6,201 bases of DNA, taken from positions 1 through 6,201 of the forward strand of contig CALCGS010000053.1 of NCBI GenBank assembly GCA_937901165.1, given 5' to 3'. Positions 1 to 5,601 of this stretch are shown piece after piece (the stretch's first letter is position 1; each line of letters begins with the position of its first letter). The stretch comes from an uncultured Alphaproteobacteria bacterium. Lineage in GTDB: Bacteria; Pseudomonadota; Alphaproteobacteria; Rs-D84. The translations under genes were made by a program, and so were the position numbers. The notes under the pieces were generated by a model, which was not told the DNA's origin, did not search any database, and was given only the letters and a program-made list of their open reading frames with translations.

Positions 1-360
1 AACTATGCGACTCTTGGAAATGAATGTAAGCACAATCTTAATATATGGGATGGGCAACCGTATATTGGAATTGGGCAAGGTGCCGCGGGGCGACCATACA
101 TAAATAATCAATGGTTTGAACAATTGGGAAATTTTGAAAAGTTAGATATTTTGGATGATAACGCACGTGCAACTGAAAAAATTATCACTGGACTAAGAAC
201 TGTACGTGGTGTTAAATTGACGGACGACGTTAAAAAAAATATTGATTTTGATTTTTTGAAAAAAAGTTCTAAATTGGTAGGCGTTGAAAATCATAAACTA
301 AAAGCAACACCACAAGGTATGTTGTTTTTAGACGATTTAATAGTAAATTTAATAAGGTAA
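1..360 (+). CDS. hemW: HemW-type radical-SAM protein, C-terminal part only (5' end outside window)
   Basis: The reading frame is open from base 1 to the TAA at 358-360, giving the last 119 residues; the gene starts before the window. The fragment opens with Asn-Tyr-Ala, then has Cys-Lys-His-Asn-Leu followed by Trp16, and Tyr-Ile-Gly-Ile-Gly-Gln-Gly-Ala-Ala-Gly at residues 21-30. This matches the HemW/HemN-like pattern NYA-x(n)-HNLxYW-x(n)-YxGIGxGA. Next comes a Gly-Leu-Arg segment (64-66) and a terminal Thr-Pro-Gln-Gly-x-x-x-Leu-Asp helix, as in the HemN_C domain. HemW proteins are radical-SAM heme-binding proteins, proposed to act as heme chaperones in the cytoplasm, and are often mis-named coproporphyrinogen oxidases. 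The radical-SAM CxxxCxxC motif would lie upstream, so it cannot be checked here. The gene ends 4 nt before the M13 peptidase start, which suggests cotranscription. A TTG at 124 is internal to this gene and is not a start. Confidence 0.88.
   Translation, partial: NYATLGNECKHNLNIWDGQPYIGIGQGAAGRPYINNQWFEQLGNFEKLDILDDNARATEKIITGLRTVRGVKLTDDVKKNIDFDFLKKSSKLVGVENHKLKATPQGMLFLDDLIVNLIR
354..357 (+). promoter_or_regulatory. Ribosome binding site for the upstream start of the M13 peptidase
   Basis: AAGG lies inside the last codons of hemW, 7 nt before the ATG at 365. It is a moderate Shine-Dalgarno match and would allow translational coupling to hemW. It supports 365 as a real start, but it is weaker than the AGGAG preceding the internal ATG at 452. 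Confidence 0.5.
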
Positions 361-364
361 GAAA

Positions 365-2350
365 ATGGAACATAAATTATTAAATGTTATTGGAATTGTT
401 GCAGTTGTTTTGTCTGTGATAACTGCCGTATATTTAACAAAGGAGAAAAGTATGCAAAGTGGTATAAAAATAGAAAATATGAATATGGATGTTATCGCAG
501 GGGATGATTTTTACGATTATGCTACCGAAGGATGGCGTAAAGCAAATCCAATTCCAAATGATTATGTCAGATATGGTTCTTTTGATGTTTTAATAAATAC
601 CAATCAAGAACGCGTAAAAAAAATTGCTGAAACGGATAATGGTAAAATTGGAACGTTGTATAAAATTGCAATGAACGAAAAAAAATTAAACCAAGATAAA
701 ACTAAACCTGTGCAAAAATATATTGATGAAATAGATGCAATAAAAAGTAAAAACGAAATTGCCGCATATCTTGGAAAAATGCACGCTTTTGAATCCGCTT
801 TTTGGGGTGATGGTGTTGGTATAGACGAAAAGGATAGTGAACATTACTTGTATAATATCGGTCAATCTGGAATTGGTTTGTCGCGTGATTATTATTTTGA
901 CACAGATGAAAAGTCTGTGGAAATTAGAAAAAAATATTTGGAATACATACAAAAACAAATGGATAATTTTAATATAAAAATAAATCCACAAGATTTATAT
1001 AATTTAGAAGAACGTATGGCAAAATCTTTTTATAAAAAAGAAAAATTACGTGACCCACATGCAAACTATCATAAAATGCCAATGGCACAATTAAAGGCAG
1101 AATTCAAAGGGTTTGATTGGGATGTTTATTTTAATGCTCGTGGAATACAACCAGAATTTATAAATGTAAATCAACCCGAAGCCATCACAGAATCAATTAA
1201 AATTATCAATGATACAGATTTGAATTTAATCAAAGATTATTTGAAATATAATATTGCTAGTTCCAGTGCTGGTTTGTTAGATGATACAACATACGATATA
1301 GCATTTGATTTTTATAATAAAACTATGTCCGGACAAAATGAAAAAAAGCCCAGATGGAAAAGGGCGGTCGGCAAAATAGATGCTTCGCTTGGTGAAGAAA
1401 TTGGCAGATTGTACGTTGAAAAATATTTTTCACCTGCGGCAAAAAAACGTATGCAGGCACTTGTTGCTAATTTGCAACGTGCGTTTGCACAAAGAATAGA
1501 ATCATTAAATTGGATGTCAAACGAAACCAAAGAAAAAGCATTGGAAAAATTATCATCTTTTAATGCGAAAATTGGTTATCCTGATAAATGGCGTGATTAC
1601 TCAAAATTAAACATAGATGAAAATGAATCTTTGTATGAAAATATGATGCGTGTATCTGAATTTGAAGACAGATTTTGGTTGGACAAAATTGGCAAAACAA
1701 AAGATACTTCTATTTGGTATATGAATGCACACGAAGTAAATGCGTATTACGACCCAACAACGAACGAGGTTTGTTTCCCAGCGGGTATTTTACAATATCC
1801 TTTCTTTGATATGGATGCAGATGATGCGTTTAATTATGGTGCCATTGGTTCTGTTATTGGACACGAAATGACACATGGATTTGATGACCAAGGGCGCCAG
1901 TTTGATAAAAACGGAAATTTGCGTGATTGGTGGACAAAACAAGATGCCGATAAATTTGTAGAACAAGCAAATGTTATGCGTGATTTCTTTAATAACATAA
2001 CTGTTGCAGAAAACACCAAGGCAAATGGTGAATTTACATTGGGTGAAAATTTGGCTGATTATGGTGGCGTAACAATTTCTTATACGGCATATAAAAATTT
2101 TGGCGAACCATCAGATGTCGTTAATGGGCTTAGTCCTGATATGCGTTTCTTTATTGCGTATTCTATGACCGAAGCGGGCAATATTCGTGATGCTGAAATT
2201 TTACGCAGAACAAAAACAGACGAACATTCTTTGTCACGTTGGCGTGTAAATGGTATATTACCACACATAGATGCATGGTATGATGCGTTTAGTGTTACGG
2301 AAAAAAATAAGTTATACATTGCCCCAGAAAAACGTGTAAAAATATGGTAA
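365..2350 (+). CDS. pepO: M13 (neprilysin/PepO) family zinc metallopeptidase
   Basis: This 661-residue protein is a full-length M13 endopeptidase, a family that cleaves small and medium peptides. The zinc site is His500-Glu501-Met-Thr-His504 (HExxH), and the third ligand is Glu561 in Glu-Asn-Leu-Ala-Asp565 (ExxxD). Asn459-Ala-Tyr-Tyr462 corresponds to the substrate-binding NAFY motif of neprilysin. His621 and Arg627, spaced as neprilysin His711 and Arg717, are both present. The C terminus ends Val-Lys-Ile-Trp, like the conserved terminal Trp of the family. The M13_N domain covers roughly residues 45-420 and the catalytic domain 460-658. Residues 7-24 form a hydrophobic segment without a clear Ala-x-Ala cleavage site, so a membrane anchor facing the periplasm is the simplest reading. 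The only gap to hemW is 4 nt. An in-frame ATG at 452 with a stronger ribosome binding site would give a 632-residue protein lacking the anchor, so the true start is uncertain. Family assignment is firm; substrate and location are inferred. Confidence 0.96.
   Translation: MEHKLLNVIGIVAVVLSVITAVYLTKEKSMQSGIKIENMNMDVIAGDDFYDYATEGWRKANPIPNDYVRYGSFDVLINTNQERVKKIAETDNGKIGTLYKIAMNEKKLNQDKTKPVQKYIDEIDAIKSKNEIAAYLGKMHAFESAFWGDGVGIDEKDSEHYLYNIGQSGIGLSRDYYFDTDEKSVEIRKKYLEYIQKQMDNFNIKINPQDLYNLEERMAKSFYKKEKLRDPHANYHKMPMAQLKAEFKGFDWDVYFNARGIQPEFINVNQPEAITESIKIINDTDLNLIKDYLKYNIASSSAGLLDDTTYDIAFDFYNKTMSGQNEKKPRWKRAVGKIDASLGEEIGRLYVEKYFSPAAKKRMQALVANLQRAFAQRIESLNWMSNETKEKALEKLSSFNAKIGYPDKWRDYSKLNIDENESLYENMMRVSEFEDRFWLDKIGKTKDTSIWYMNAHEVNAYYDPTTNEVCFPAGILQYPFFDMDADDAFNYGAIGSVIGHEMTHGFDDQGRQFDKNGNLRDWWTKQDADKFVEQANVMRDFFNNITVAENTKANGEFTLGENLADYGGVTISYTAYKNFGEPSDVVNGLSPDMRFFIAYSMTEAGNIRDAEILRRTKTDEHSLSRWRVNGILPHIDAWYDAFSVTEKNKLYIAPEKRVKIW
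439..445 (+). promoter_or_regulatory. Strong internal Shine-Dalgarno before an in-frame ATG in the M13 peptidase gene
   Basis: AAAGGAG at 439-445 is followed 6 nt later by ATG at 452, in frame with the peptidase (Met30). This is a better ribosome binding site than the one before the annotated ATG at 365. Initiation here would omit the 29-residue hydrophobic N terminus and produce a soluble cytoplasmic enzyme. It may instead be a chance result of Lys-Glu codons, since the site encodes Thr-Lys-Glu-Lys. Confidence 0.55.
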
Positions 2351-2380
2351 AAAAATTCCCACCAATTTGGTGGGAAATTT
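2351..2380. terminator. Bidirectional intrinsic terminator between convergent genes
   Basis: The arms TTCCCACC (2356-2363) and GGTGGGAA (2369-2376) pair perfectly, and one further A-T pair can form inside, around a 3-nt loop. An A-run at 2349-2355 and a T-rich stretch after 2377 flank it, so it has a U-tract in both directions. It starts just after the peptidase stop and ends just before the stop of the minus-strand HU/IHF gene, so it can serve both. Confidence 0.88.
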
Positions 2381-2383
2381 TTA

Positions 2384-2668
2384 TTATTTTGCGATACGTT
2401 TTCTAAATTCCGCAGATGGACGAAATGCAGCAACACGACGTGCAGATATAATCGCAGGTATGCCAGTTTTGGGATTGCGTCCCACACGTGCAGATTTTTC
2501 TAATACACGAAAAGTTCCCAATCCTGCAAACTTTACTTCTTCGCCATTGGACAACGCAGTACCGATTTCATCAAAGATTGTATCAATCAATTTATATGCG
2601 TCCGCAGCAGTCAAACCAAATTCATTTCTTAAACGAAGTGCTAAATCATTTCTTGTCACAGATGACAT
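2384..2668 (-). CDS. HU/IHF-family nucleoid DNA-binding protein, IHF-alpha-like
   Basis: This 94-residue protein has the normal length and layout of the HU/IHF family. An N-terminal helical dimerisation part (about 4-40) is followed by Gly-Leu-Gly-Thr-Phe (49-53). Then comes the beta-arm tip Gly63-Arg-Asn-Pro66-Lys-Thr-Gly69, whose proline intercalates into DNA. The C-terminal Ala-Arg-Arg-Val-x-x-Phe-Arg-Pro (76-84) is typical of IHF subunits, especially alpha, rather than HU, which usually has Lys-Val-Pro-x-Phe there. Family proteins bend DNA and help organise the nucleoid, replication and transcription. The assignment to IHF-alpha is inferred; a divergent HU paralogue is possible. The ATG (complement of 2666-2668) is preceded by AAGGA (complement of 2676-2680) at 7 nt, which fixes the start. 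The gene is monocistronic, convergent with the peptidase and divergent from ldh. Confidence 0.95.
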   Translation of the reverse strand: MSSVTRNDLALRLRNEFGLTAADAYKLIDTIFDEIGTALSNGEEVKFAGLGTFRVLEKSARVGRNPKTGIPAIISARRVAAFRPSAEFRKRIAK

Positions 2669-2692
2669 ATTGTAATCCTTTTATTTTTTACA

Positions 2693-2722
2693 ATTATACT
2701 ATCAAGAAAACACTATTTGCAA
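2693..2722 (-). promoter_or_regulatory. Promoter of the HU/IHF-family gene
   Basis: On the minus strand, TTGCAA (2717-2722) and a perfect TATAAT (2693-2698) are separated by 18 nt. The predicted start near 2686 gives a leader of about 18 nt that contains the AAGGA ribosome binding site. Confidence 0.65.
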
Positions 2723-2742
2723 CTATTTTAATAAAAATGGCT

Positions 2743-2770
2743 TTGGTGGGCAAAATGTTTGTGGTATAAT
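2743..2770 (+). promoter_or_regulatory. Promoter of ldh, extended -10 type
   Basis: TGG directly before TATAAT (2765-2770) makes an extended -10 element (TGnTATAAT, 2762-2770). The -35 candidate TTGGTG (2743-2748, 16-nt spacer) is poor, which fits an extended -10 promoter. The predicted start near 2777 leaves a leader of about 22 nt. It lies about 40 nt from the divergent HU/IHF promoter. Confidence 0.65.
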
Positions 2771-2798
2771 CTAACCATAACACAGGAGAAGAGAAAAA

Positions 2799-3728
2799 AT
2801 GAAAGTATCAATAATTGGTATTGGTTCTGTTGGTTCTGCGGTTGCGACTGCTGTAAAAAATACAGGTTTGGCACACGAAATGGTTTTGTTTGATAGGGAT
2901 GGGGTTCGTGCGCGTGCCGCGGCCGAAGATTTAGGTCATGCAGCGGCATTTTCTTTTGATGTCAAAATTACAGCGGCCAGTAATTATCGTGAAATTCGTG
3001 GTTCTGATTTGGTTATTATTTCTGCGGGTGCAAATCAAAAGCCTGGACAATCCAGAATGGATTTATTGCAATCAAATGTTCAGGTTATTTCTGATATAAT
3101 ACCGCGTGTTATGGCAAATGTTGACGCTAAAAAAGTTCGATTGATAATTGTGACGAATCCATTGGATGTTATGGTTATGGTTGCACAAAAATTATCAGGT
3201 TTACCTGCATCGCGTGTTATAGGGACTGGAACAATGTTGGATTCTGCACGGTTGCGTACAATATTATCGCGTCAATTATCCGTATCGCCACAATCTATAA
3301 ATGCGTATGTTTTGGGGGAACACGGTGATTCTAGTTTTGTAAACTGGACATCTGTAAGTATTGGTGCAATAAGTTTAAATGATTTTTGTCGCCAAACAAA
3401 AATATCTTTACCACAAACAACACGTAACACCATAGAGCATCGGGTTCATAATTCTGCGTATGAAATAATCAAGGGACGTGGTGCGACATGGGATGGAATT
3501 GCTGGGGCTGTTGCTGATTTATTGCGTTGTATAATAAATGACGAAAAAAGAATTTTAACTGTCAGTATTGTTCAAGGTAATGGTTCAAAAGCATTGGCAT
3601 TATCTTTACCACGCATAGTTGGTTCGGATGGTGTTTTATGTACACTTACACCAAAAATGTTGGCACCAGAATTGGCTGCACTTCGTAATAGTGAACATAC
3701 GATTCGAAAAAATTATAAATTAGTGTAA
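2799..3728 (+). CDS. ldh: L-lactate dehydrogenase (NAD-dependent)
   Basis: This 309-residue protein belongs to the LDH/malate dehydrogenase family and is close to the usual bacterial length. The Rossmann motif is Gly7-Ile-Gly9-Ser-Val-Gly12, with Asp32 ending the second strand as the NAD ribose ligand. Gln80 in Asn-Gln-Lys-Pro-Gly is at the specificity position; glutamine marks lactate dehydrogenase, whereas malate dehydrogenases have arginine. The other active-site residues are present: Arg86 on the mobile loop, Asn120 (Thr-Asn-Pro), Asp148 and Arg151 in Leu-Asp-Ser-Ala-Arg, and catalytic His175 in Gly-Glu-His-Gly-Asp. The enzyme would interconvert pyruvate and L-lactate in the cytoplasm and regenerate NAD+ during fermentation. 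AGGAG at 2784-2788 lies 10 nt before the ATG. The gene has its own promoter and appears monocistronic, although no strong terminator follows it. Confidence 0.95.
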   Translation: MKVSIIGIGSVGSAVATAVKNTGLAHEMVLFDRDGVRARAAAEDLGHAAAFSFDVKITAASNYREIRGSDLVIISAGANQKPGQSRMDLLQSNVQVISDIIPRVMANVDAKKVRLIIVTNPLDVMVMVAQKLSGLPASRVIGTGTMLDSARLRTILSRQLSVSPQSINAYVLGEHGDSSFVNWTSVSIGAISLNDFCRQTKISLPQTTRNTIEHRVHNSAYEIIKGRGATWDGIAGAVADLLRCIINDEKRILTVSIVQGNGSKALALSLPRIVGSDGVLCTLTPKMLAPELAALRNSEHTIRKNYKLV

Positions 3729-3745
3729 TCTAACTTTGGATTACA
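3724..3745 (+). repeat. Short inverted repeat overlapping the ldh stop
   Basis: TGTAATC (3724-3730) and GATTACA (3739-3745) are perfect inverted copies with an 8-nt loop. The left arm contains the ldh stop codon. There is no T-run after it, so it is at best a weak terminator or an mRNA-stabilising 3' hairpin. Readthrough from ldh into the next gene remains possible. Confidence 0.4.
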
Positions 3746-3774
3746 GTCTTATACATTATTTGCTTGTTCTGTTG

Positions 3775-3780
3775 TATAAT
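3775..3780 (+). promoter_or_regulatory. -10 element upstream of the GNAT-like gene
   Basis: A perfect TATAAT lies 25 nt before the start codon, with a predicted transcript start near 3787 and a leader of about 18 nt. I find no convincing -35 hexamer at 16-18 nt, so the promoter may be weak or activator-dependent. Confidence 0.45.
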
Positions 3781-3804
3781 TTTTATATACAAAGGACAAG
3801 CGAT

Positions 3805-4104
3805 ATGGATACAAAAATAACATATACTTTGTTTGATAATGGGCTTGGTTTTAATGCTGAGTGTGGTGGTATTCATATTGGTGAAATAACATTTGTTCGT
3901 ATTGGTGGAAATAAATTATTGATAGACCACACCGCCGTAGAATCACAATATAGAAATTTAAGTATTGGATTTAATTTAGTAAAACAAGTTGTAGAATTTG
4001 CACGTTCAAAACATTGGTATGTTATATCGATTTGTCCGTTTGCACGTGCTATGTTTAATCGGTATTCTGAATTTGATGATGTTCGTTTAATAAATGTTCG
4101 TTAA
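3805..4104 (+). CDS. Small GNAT-fold acetyltransferase-like protein (COG2388 / Acetyltransf_CG type)
   Basis: This is a 99-residue protein. Ile40-Asp-His-Thr43 followed by a Tyr-Arg loop, then Cys77-Pro-Phe-Ala80 and a final Tyr-Ser-Glu-Phe-Asp-Asp, matches the compact GNAT family that includes bacterial YidJ-like proteins and human NATD1. Those relatives usually read HTxV-x(n)-RGxGIG-x(n)-CPF-x(n)-YPEY. The acetyl-CoA pyrophosphate loop is eroded here: Arg50-Asn-Leu-Ser53-Ile-Gly55 replaces Arg-Gly-x-Gly-x-Gly, so cofactor binding may be altered. No substrate is established for the family. The start is taken at ATG 3805 because AAAGGA (3791-3796) precedes it by 8 nt and the -10 at 3775 lies upstream. 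A longer frame from TTG 3736 would begin before that promoter and adds an unrelated hydrophobic stretch. Confidence 0.82.
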   Translation: MDTKITYTLFDNGLGFNAECGGIHIGEITFVRIGGNKLLIDHTAVESQYRNLSIGFNLVKQVVEFARSKHWYVISICPFARAMFNRYSEFDDVRLINVR

Positions 4105-4110
4105 AAAATA

Positions 4111-4132
4111 AAAAAAGTCTTGCAAGATTTTT
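4111..4132 (+). repeat. A/T-flanked palindrome, possible weak terminator or operator
   Basis: An A6 run, G, the 10-nt palindrome TCTTGCAAGA and a T5 run form an imperfect hairpin with a 4-nt loop. The stem has few G-C pairs, so termination would be inefficient. It is the only hairpin after the GNAT-like gene, and it contains the -35 box of the next promoter. Confidence 0.35.
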
Positions 4133-4148
4133 CATAGATTTCTATAAT
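4120..4148 (+). promoter_or_regulatory. Promoter of the glutaredoxin-like / cvpA unit
   Basis: TTGCAA (4120-4125) and TATAAT (4143-4148) are separated by an ideal 17 nt. The predicted start near 4155 leaves a leader of about 17 nt with AAGGAG at 4161-4166. The -35 sits inside the palindrome TCTTGCAAGA (4118-4127), flanked by A5-6 and T5 runs. That element could also act as a weak terminator for the preceding gene. Confidence 0.75.
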
Positions 4149-4171
4149 CACTTTTGTTTAAAGGAGAAACT

Positions 4172-4771
4172 ATGAAAACAACAACAAAATTATTATCTTT
4201 ACTTGGTGCATTATTTATTGGTAATGCGATGGCTGCTGACATTACAATATACTATTCGCCGACATGTCCACATTGTCATCATGCACGTGAATTTACCAAG
4301 AACAATTTTATTTATGAATATCCAACAATATCTGTGACTGAAATTGATGTTACGAATGATGCAAATAAACAGGCATTTGTTGATGTGTTGGTAAAATGTA
4401 AATATCAAAGTGGCGGTGTTCCTGTTATAACAATTGGTGATAAATGTTATCAAGGTTTTGGTGAATCTATGGCTGACGAAATGCGTGAAGCAATCAGTGT
4501 TGATTTAACAGATGAAGCAAAAAACAAGGCCAAAGAAATCAAAGAAGAAATTGCCAAGGATGGGGATGCATATCGTTCTGCCCATGCAACAGAGGCTGCG
4601 CCAATAAAAGAATACACGTCTTCTGAAAACGAAGACGAAAAAAAAAATGACCAATCAGCAACAGTAAAATCTGGTGATGATGGTACGACCGCATACTTTT
4701 GGGGATTTTTGGCGGTATTGGTGATTGCGCTTGGGGTTGTAATGGCTCGTTCAAATAAAAAGAAAAAATAA
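4172..4771 (+). CDS. Exported, membrane-tethered glutaredoxin/thioredoxin-fold protein
   Basis: This 199-residue protein has four parts. Residues 1-21 are a signal peptide (Lys-rich start, hydrophobic core, Ala-Met-Ala cleavage site before Ala22). Residues 23 to about 110 are a compact thioredoxin/glutaredoxin fold with the redox motif Cys32-Pro-His-Cys35 after Tyr-Tyr-Ser-Pro-Thr, and cis-proline Pro84 in Gly-Gly-Val-Pro. Residues about 112-170 are a charged, low-complexity linker. Residues 175-192 are a membrane helix followed by a Lys-rich end (Asn195, then four Lys). It would therefore sit in the periplasm, tethered by its C terminus to the inner membrane. The CPHC motif is DsbA-like, so thiol oxidation or isomerisation is plausible, but direction and substrates are unknown. 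Cys76 and Cys92 may form a second pair. ATG 4172 is chosen because AAGGAG (4161-4166) precedes it by 5 nt and because it opens a clean signal peptide. cvpA follows after 15 nt. Confidence 0.85.
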   Translation: MKTTTKLLSLLGALFIGNAMAADITIYYSPTCPHCHHAREFTKNNFIYEYPTISVTEIDVTNDANKQAFVDVLVKCKYQSGGVPVITIGDKCYQGFGESMADEMREAISVDLTDEAKNKAKEIKEEIAKDGDAYRSAHATEAAPIKEYTSSENEDEKKNDQSATVKSGDDGTTAYFWGFLAVLVIALGVVMARSNKKKK

Positions 4772-4786
4772 TAATTGGATATCGTA

Positions 4787-5500
4787 ATGTTTGATTTAAC
4801 GATTTTGGATTATATCTATATAGTTGTTATTTTAGTGTCCACAATATGGGCAACAATACGTGGTGGCGTATACGAAACGGTTGCAACATTGGCATGGGTT
4901 GTTGCTGCAATTGTTGCACGTTTTACATCGCCAATGTTGGATGAATTATTACAATCTTGGTTTAAATTACCTGATTCGACTGTTGGGACATTGGTTGCGT
5001 CATATTTTATCGTATTTTTTGCGATATTATTGCTATCAATGGTTATAAACCAAAAATTGCGTGATAGAATCCAAGATTCTGTTATGAATGTGACGGACCA
5101 CACACTTGGTGTTGTTTTTGGTATATTACGTGGAATTGTTGTTATGGGGATTGTATATTGGTGTACGATATGGTATTTTTCTGATTCGCCACGTATGCCT
5201 GAATATATTGAAAATGCCCGTACGCGTCCTGTGATGCAACTTACTGCGAAAAAACTAGATGATTGGTTTGTTCCTGGAACTGAAAATAAATTGTTGGCAC
5301 GTGATATTGATATGTCGCAACAGGCGGATGAAATATACGACAATTTAATAAATCCTGCGGTAAAAAAACAGGATGACAAGAAACCCAAAAACGATACTCA
5401 ACCTGACACAGAAACAGGATACAAGGCATCGGAACGTGCGGCACTTGAAAATCAATTACTGCAAATAGAAAATTCTGCACAAATGCAAACAGAAGAATAA
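4787..5500 (+). CDS. cvpA: CvpA family inner-membrane protein
   Basis: The protein has 237 residues from ATG 4787. It opens with Leu-Asp8-Tyr in a first membrane helix (about 7-24) ending Arg25-Gly-Gly, followed by a second helix (28-46), a third (66-87) and a fourth (107-128) containing Leu-Gly-x-x-x-Gly-x-Leu-Arg115-Gly. This arrangement is characteristic of CvpA. The soluble C-terminal tail (about 132-237) is charged and includes Gly-Tyr-Lys-Ala-Ser-Glu-Arg, like tails of alphaproteobacterial members. In Escherichia coli, CvpA is needed for colicin V production and has been linked to envelope stress and bile tolerance, but its molecular activity is not settled. The start is ATG 4787 with a weak GGA at 4777-4779. 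TTG 4775, four codons upstream, is a less likely alternative. The gene shares a transcript with the tethered redox protein upstream and ends at a strong terminator. No purF follows, unlike in enterobacteria. Confidence 0.9.
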   Translation: MFDLTILDYIYIVVILVSTIWATIRGGVYETVATLAWVVAAIVARFTSPMLDELLQSWFKLPDSTVGTLVASYFIVFFAILLLSMVINQKLRDRIQDSVMNVTDHTLGVVFGILRGIVVMGIVYWCTIWYFSDSPRMPEYIENARTRPVMQLTAKKLDDWFVPGTENKLLARDIDMSQQADEIYDNLINPAVKKQDDKKPKNDTQPDTETGYKASERAALENQLLQIENSAQMQTEE

Positions 5501-5525
5501 AAAATCCCCGTTATGGGGATTTTTT
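5499..5525 (+). terminator. Intrinsic terminator after cvpA
   Basis: AAAAAATCCCC (5499-5509) and GGGGATTTTTT (5515-5525) form a perfect 11-bp stem with a 5-nt loop and a 3' T6 tract. The stem overlaps the last base pairs of the cvpA stop codon. The matching A-run means it could also work on the opposite strand. Confidence 0.93.
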
Positions 5526-5544
5526 AATAGGTTAAGAATCTTGT

Positions 5545-5580
5545 TATAATTATTGAAATAATAATTCAAAATAATATACG
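5545..5580 (+). promoter_or_regulatory. Candidate promoter region for the orphan membrane protein
   Basis: Two alternatives are visible. A perfect TATAAT at 5545-5550 lacks a good -35 and would give a leader of about 45 nt. TTGAAA (5553-5558) with TATACG (5575-5580) at a 16-nt spacer would give a leader of about 15 nt, like the other short leaders in this window. I cannot choose between them from sequence. Confidence 0.45.
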
Positions 5581-5601
5581 TATAACCCAAAGGTGATAAA
5601 A

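Noticed and set aside
124..360. A short gene beginning at TTG 124
   Set aside because: The frame is open back to base 1, and the upstream residues carry the HemW motifs (His-Asn-Leu, Gly-Ile-Gly-x-Gly-Ala), so this is the tail of a longer gene.
2080..2487. A 135-codon open frame on the minus strand
   Set aside because: It spans the peptidase 3' end, the bidirectional terminator and part of the HU/IHF gene in another frame, and it has no recognisable content.
2799..3728. Malate dehydrogenase instead of lactate dehydrogenase
   Set aside because: The specificity residue is Gln80 in Gln-Lys-Pro-Gly, not the arginine expected for malate dehydrogenase.
3736..3804. N-terminal extension of the GNAT-like gene from TTG 3736
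   Set aside because: It would start before the -10 element at 3775 and has no ribosome binding site. ATG 3805 has AAAGGA at good spacing.
4154..4171. Extension of the redox gene from TTG 4154
   Set aside because: It has no ribosome binding site and would encode part of the AAGGAG region. ATG 4172 opens a standard signal peptide.
4816..5388. A 190-codon open frame on the minus strand
   Set aside because: It lies fully opposite cvpA, has Ser/Thr/Ile-rich content typical of an antisense shadow and shows no family motif.
5548..5566. Inverted repeat AATTATT/AATAATT as an operator or terminator
   Set aside because: It is entirely A/T in an AT-rich spacer, so it is expected by chance and makes a very weak stem.
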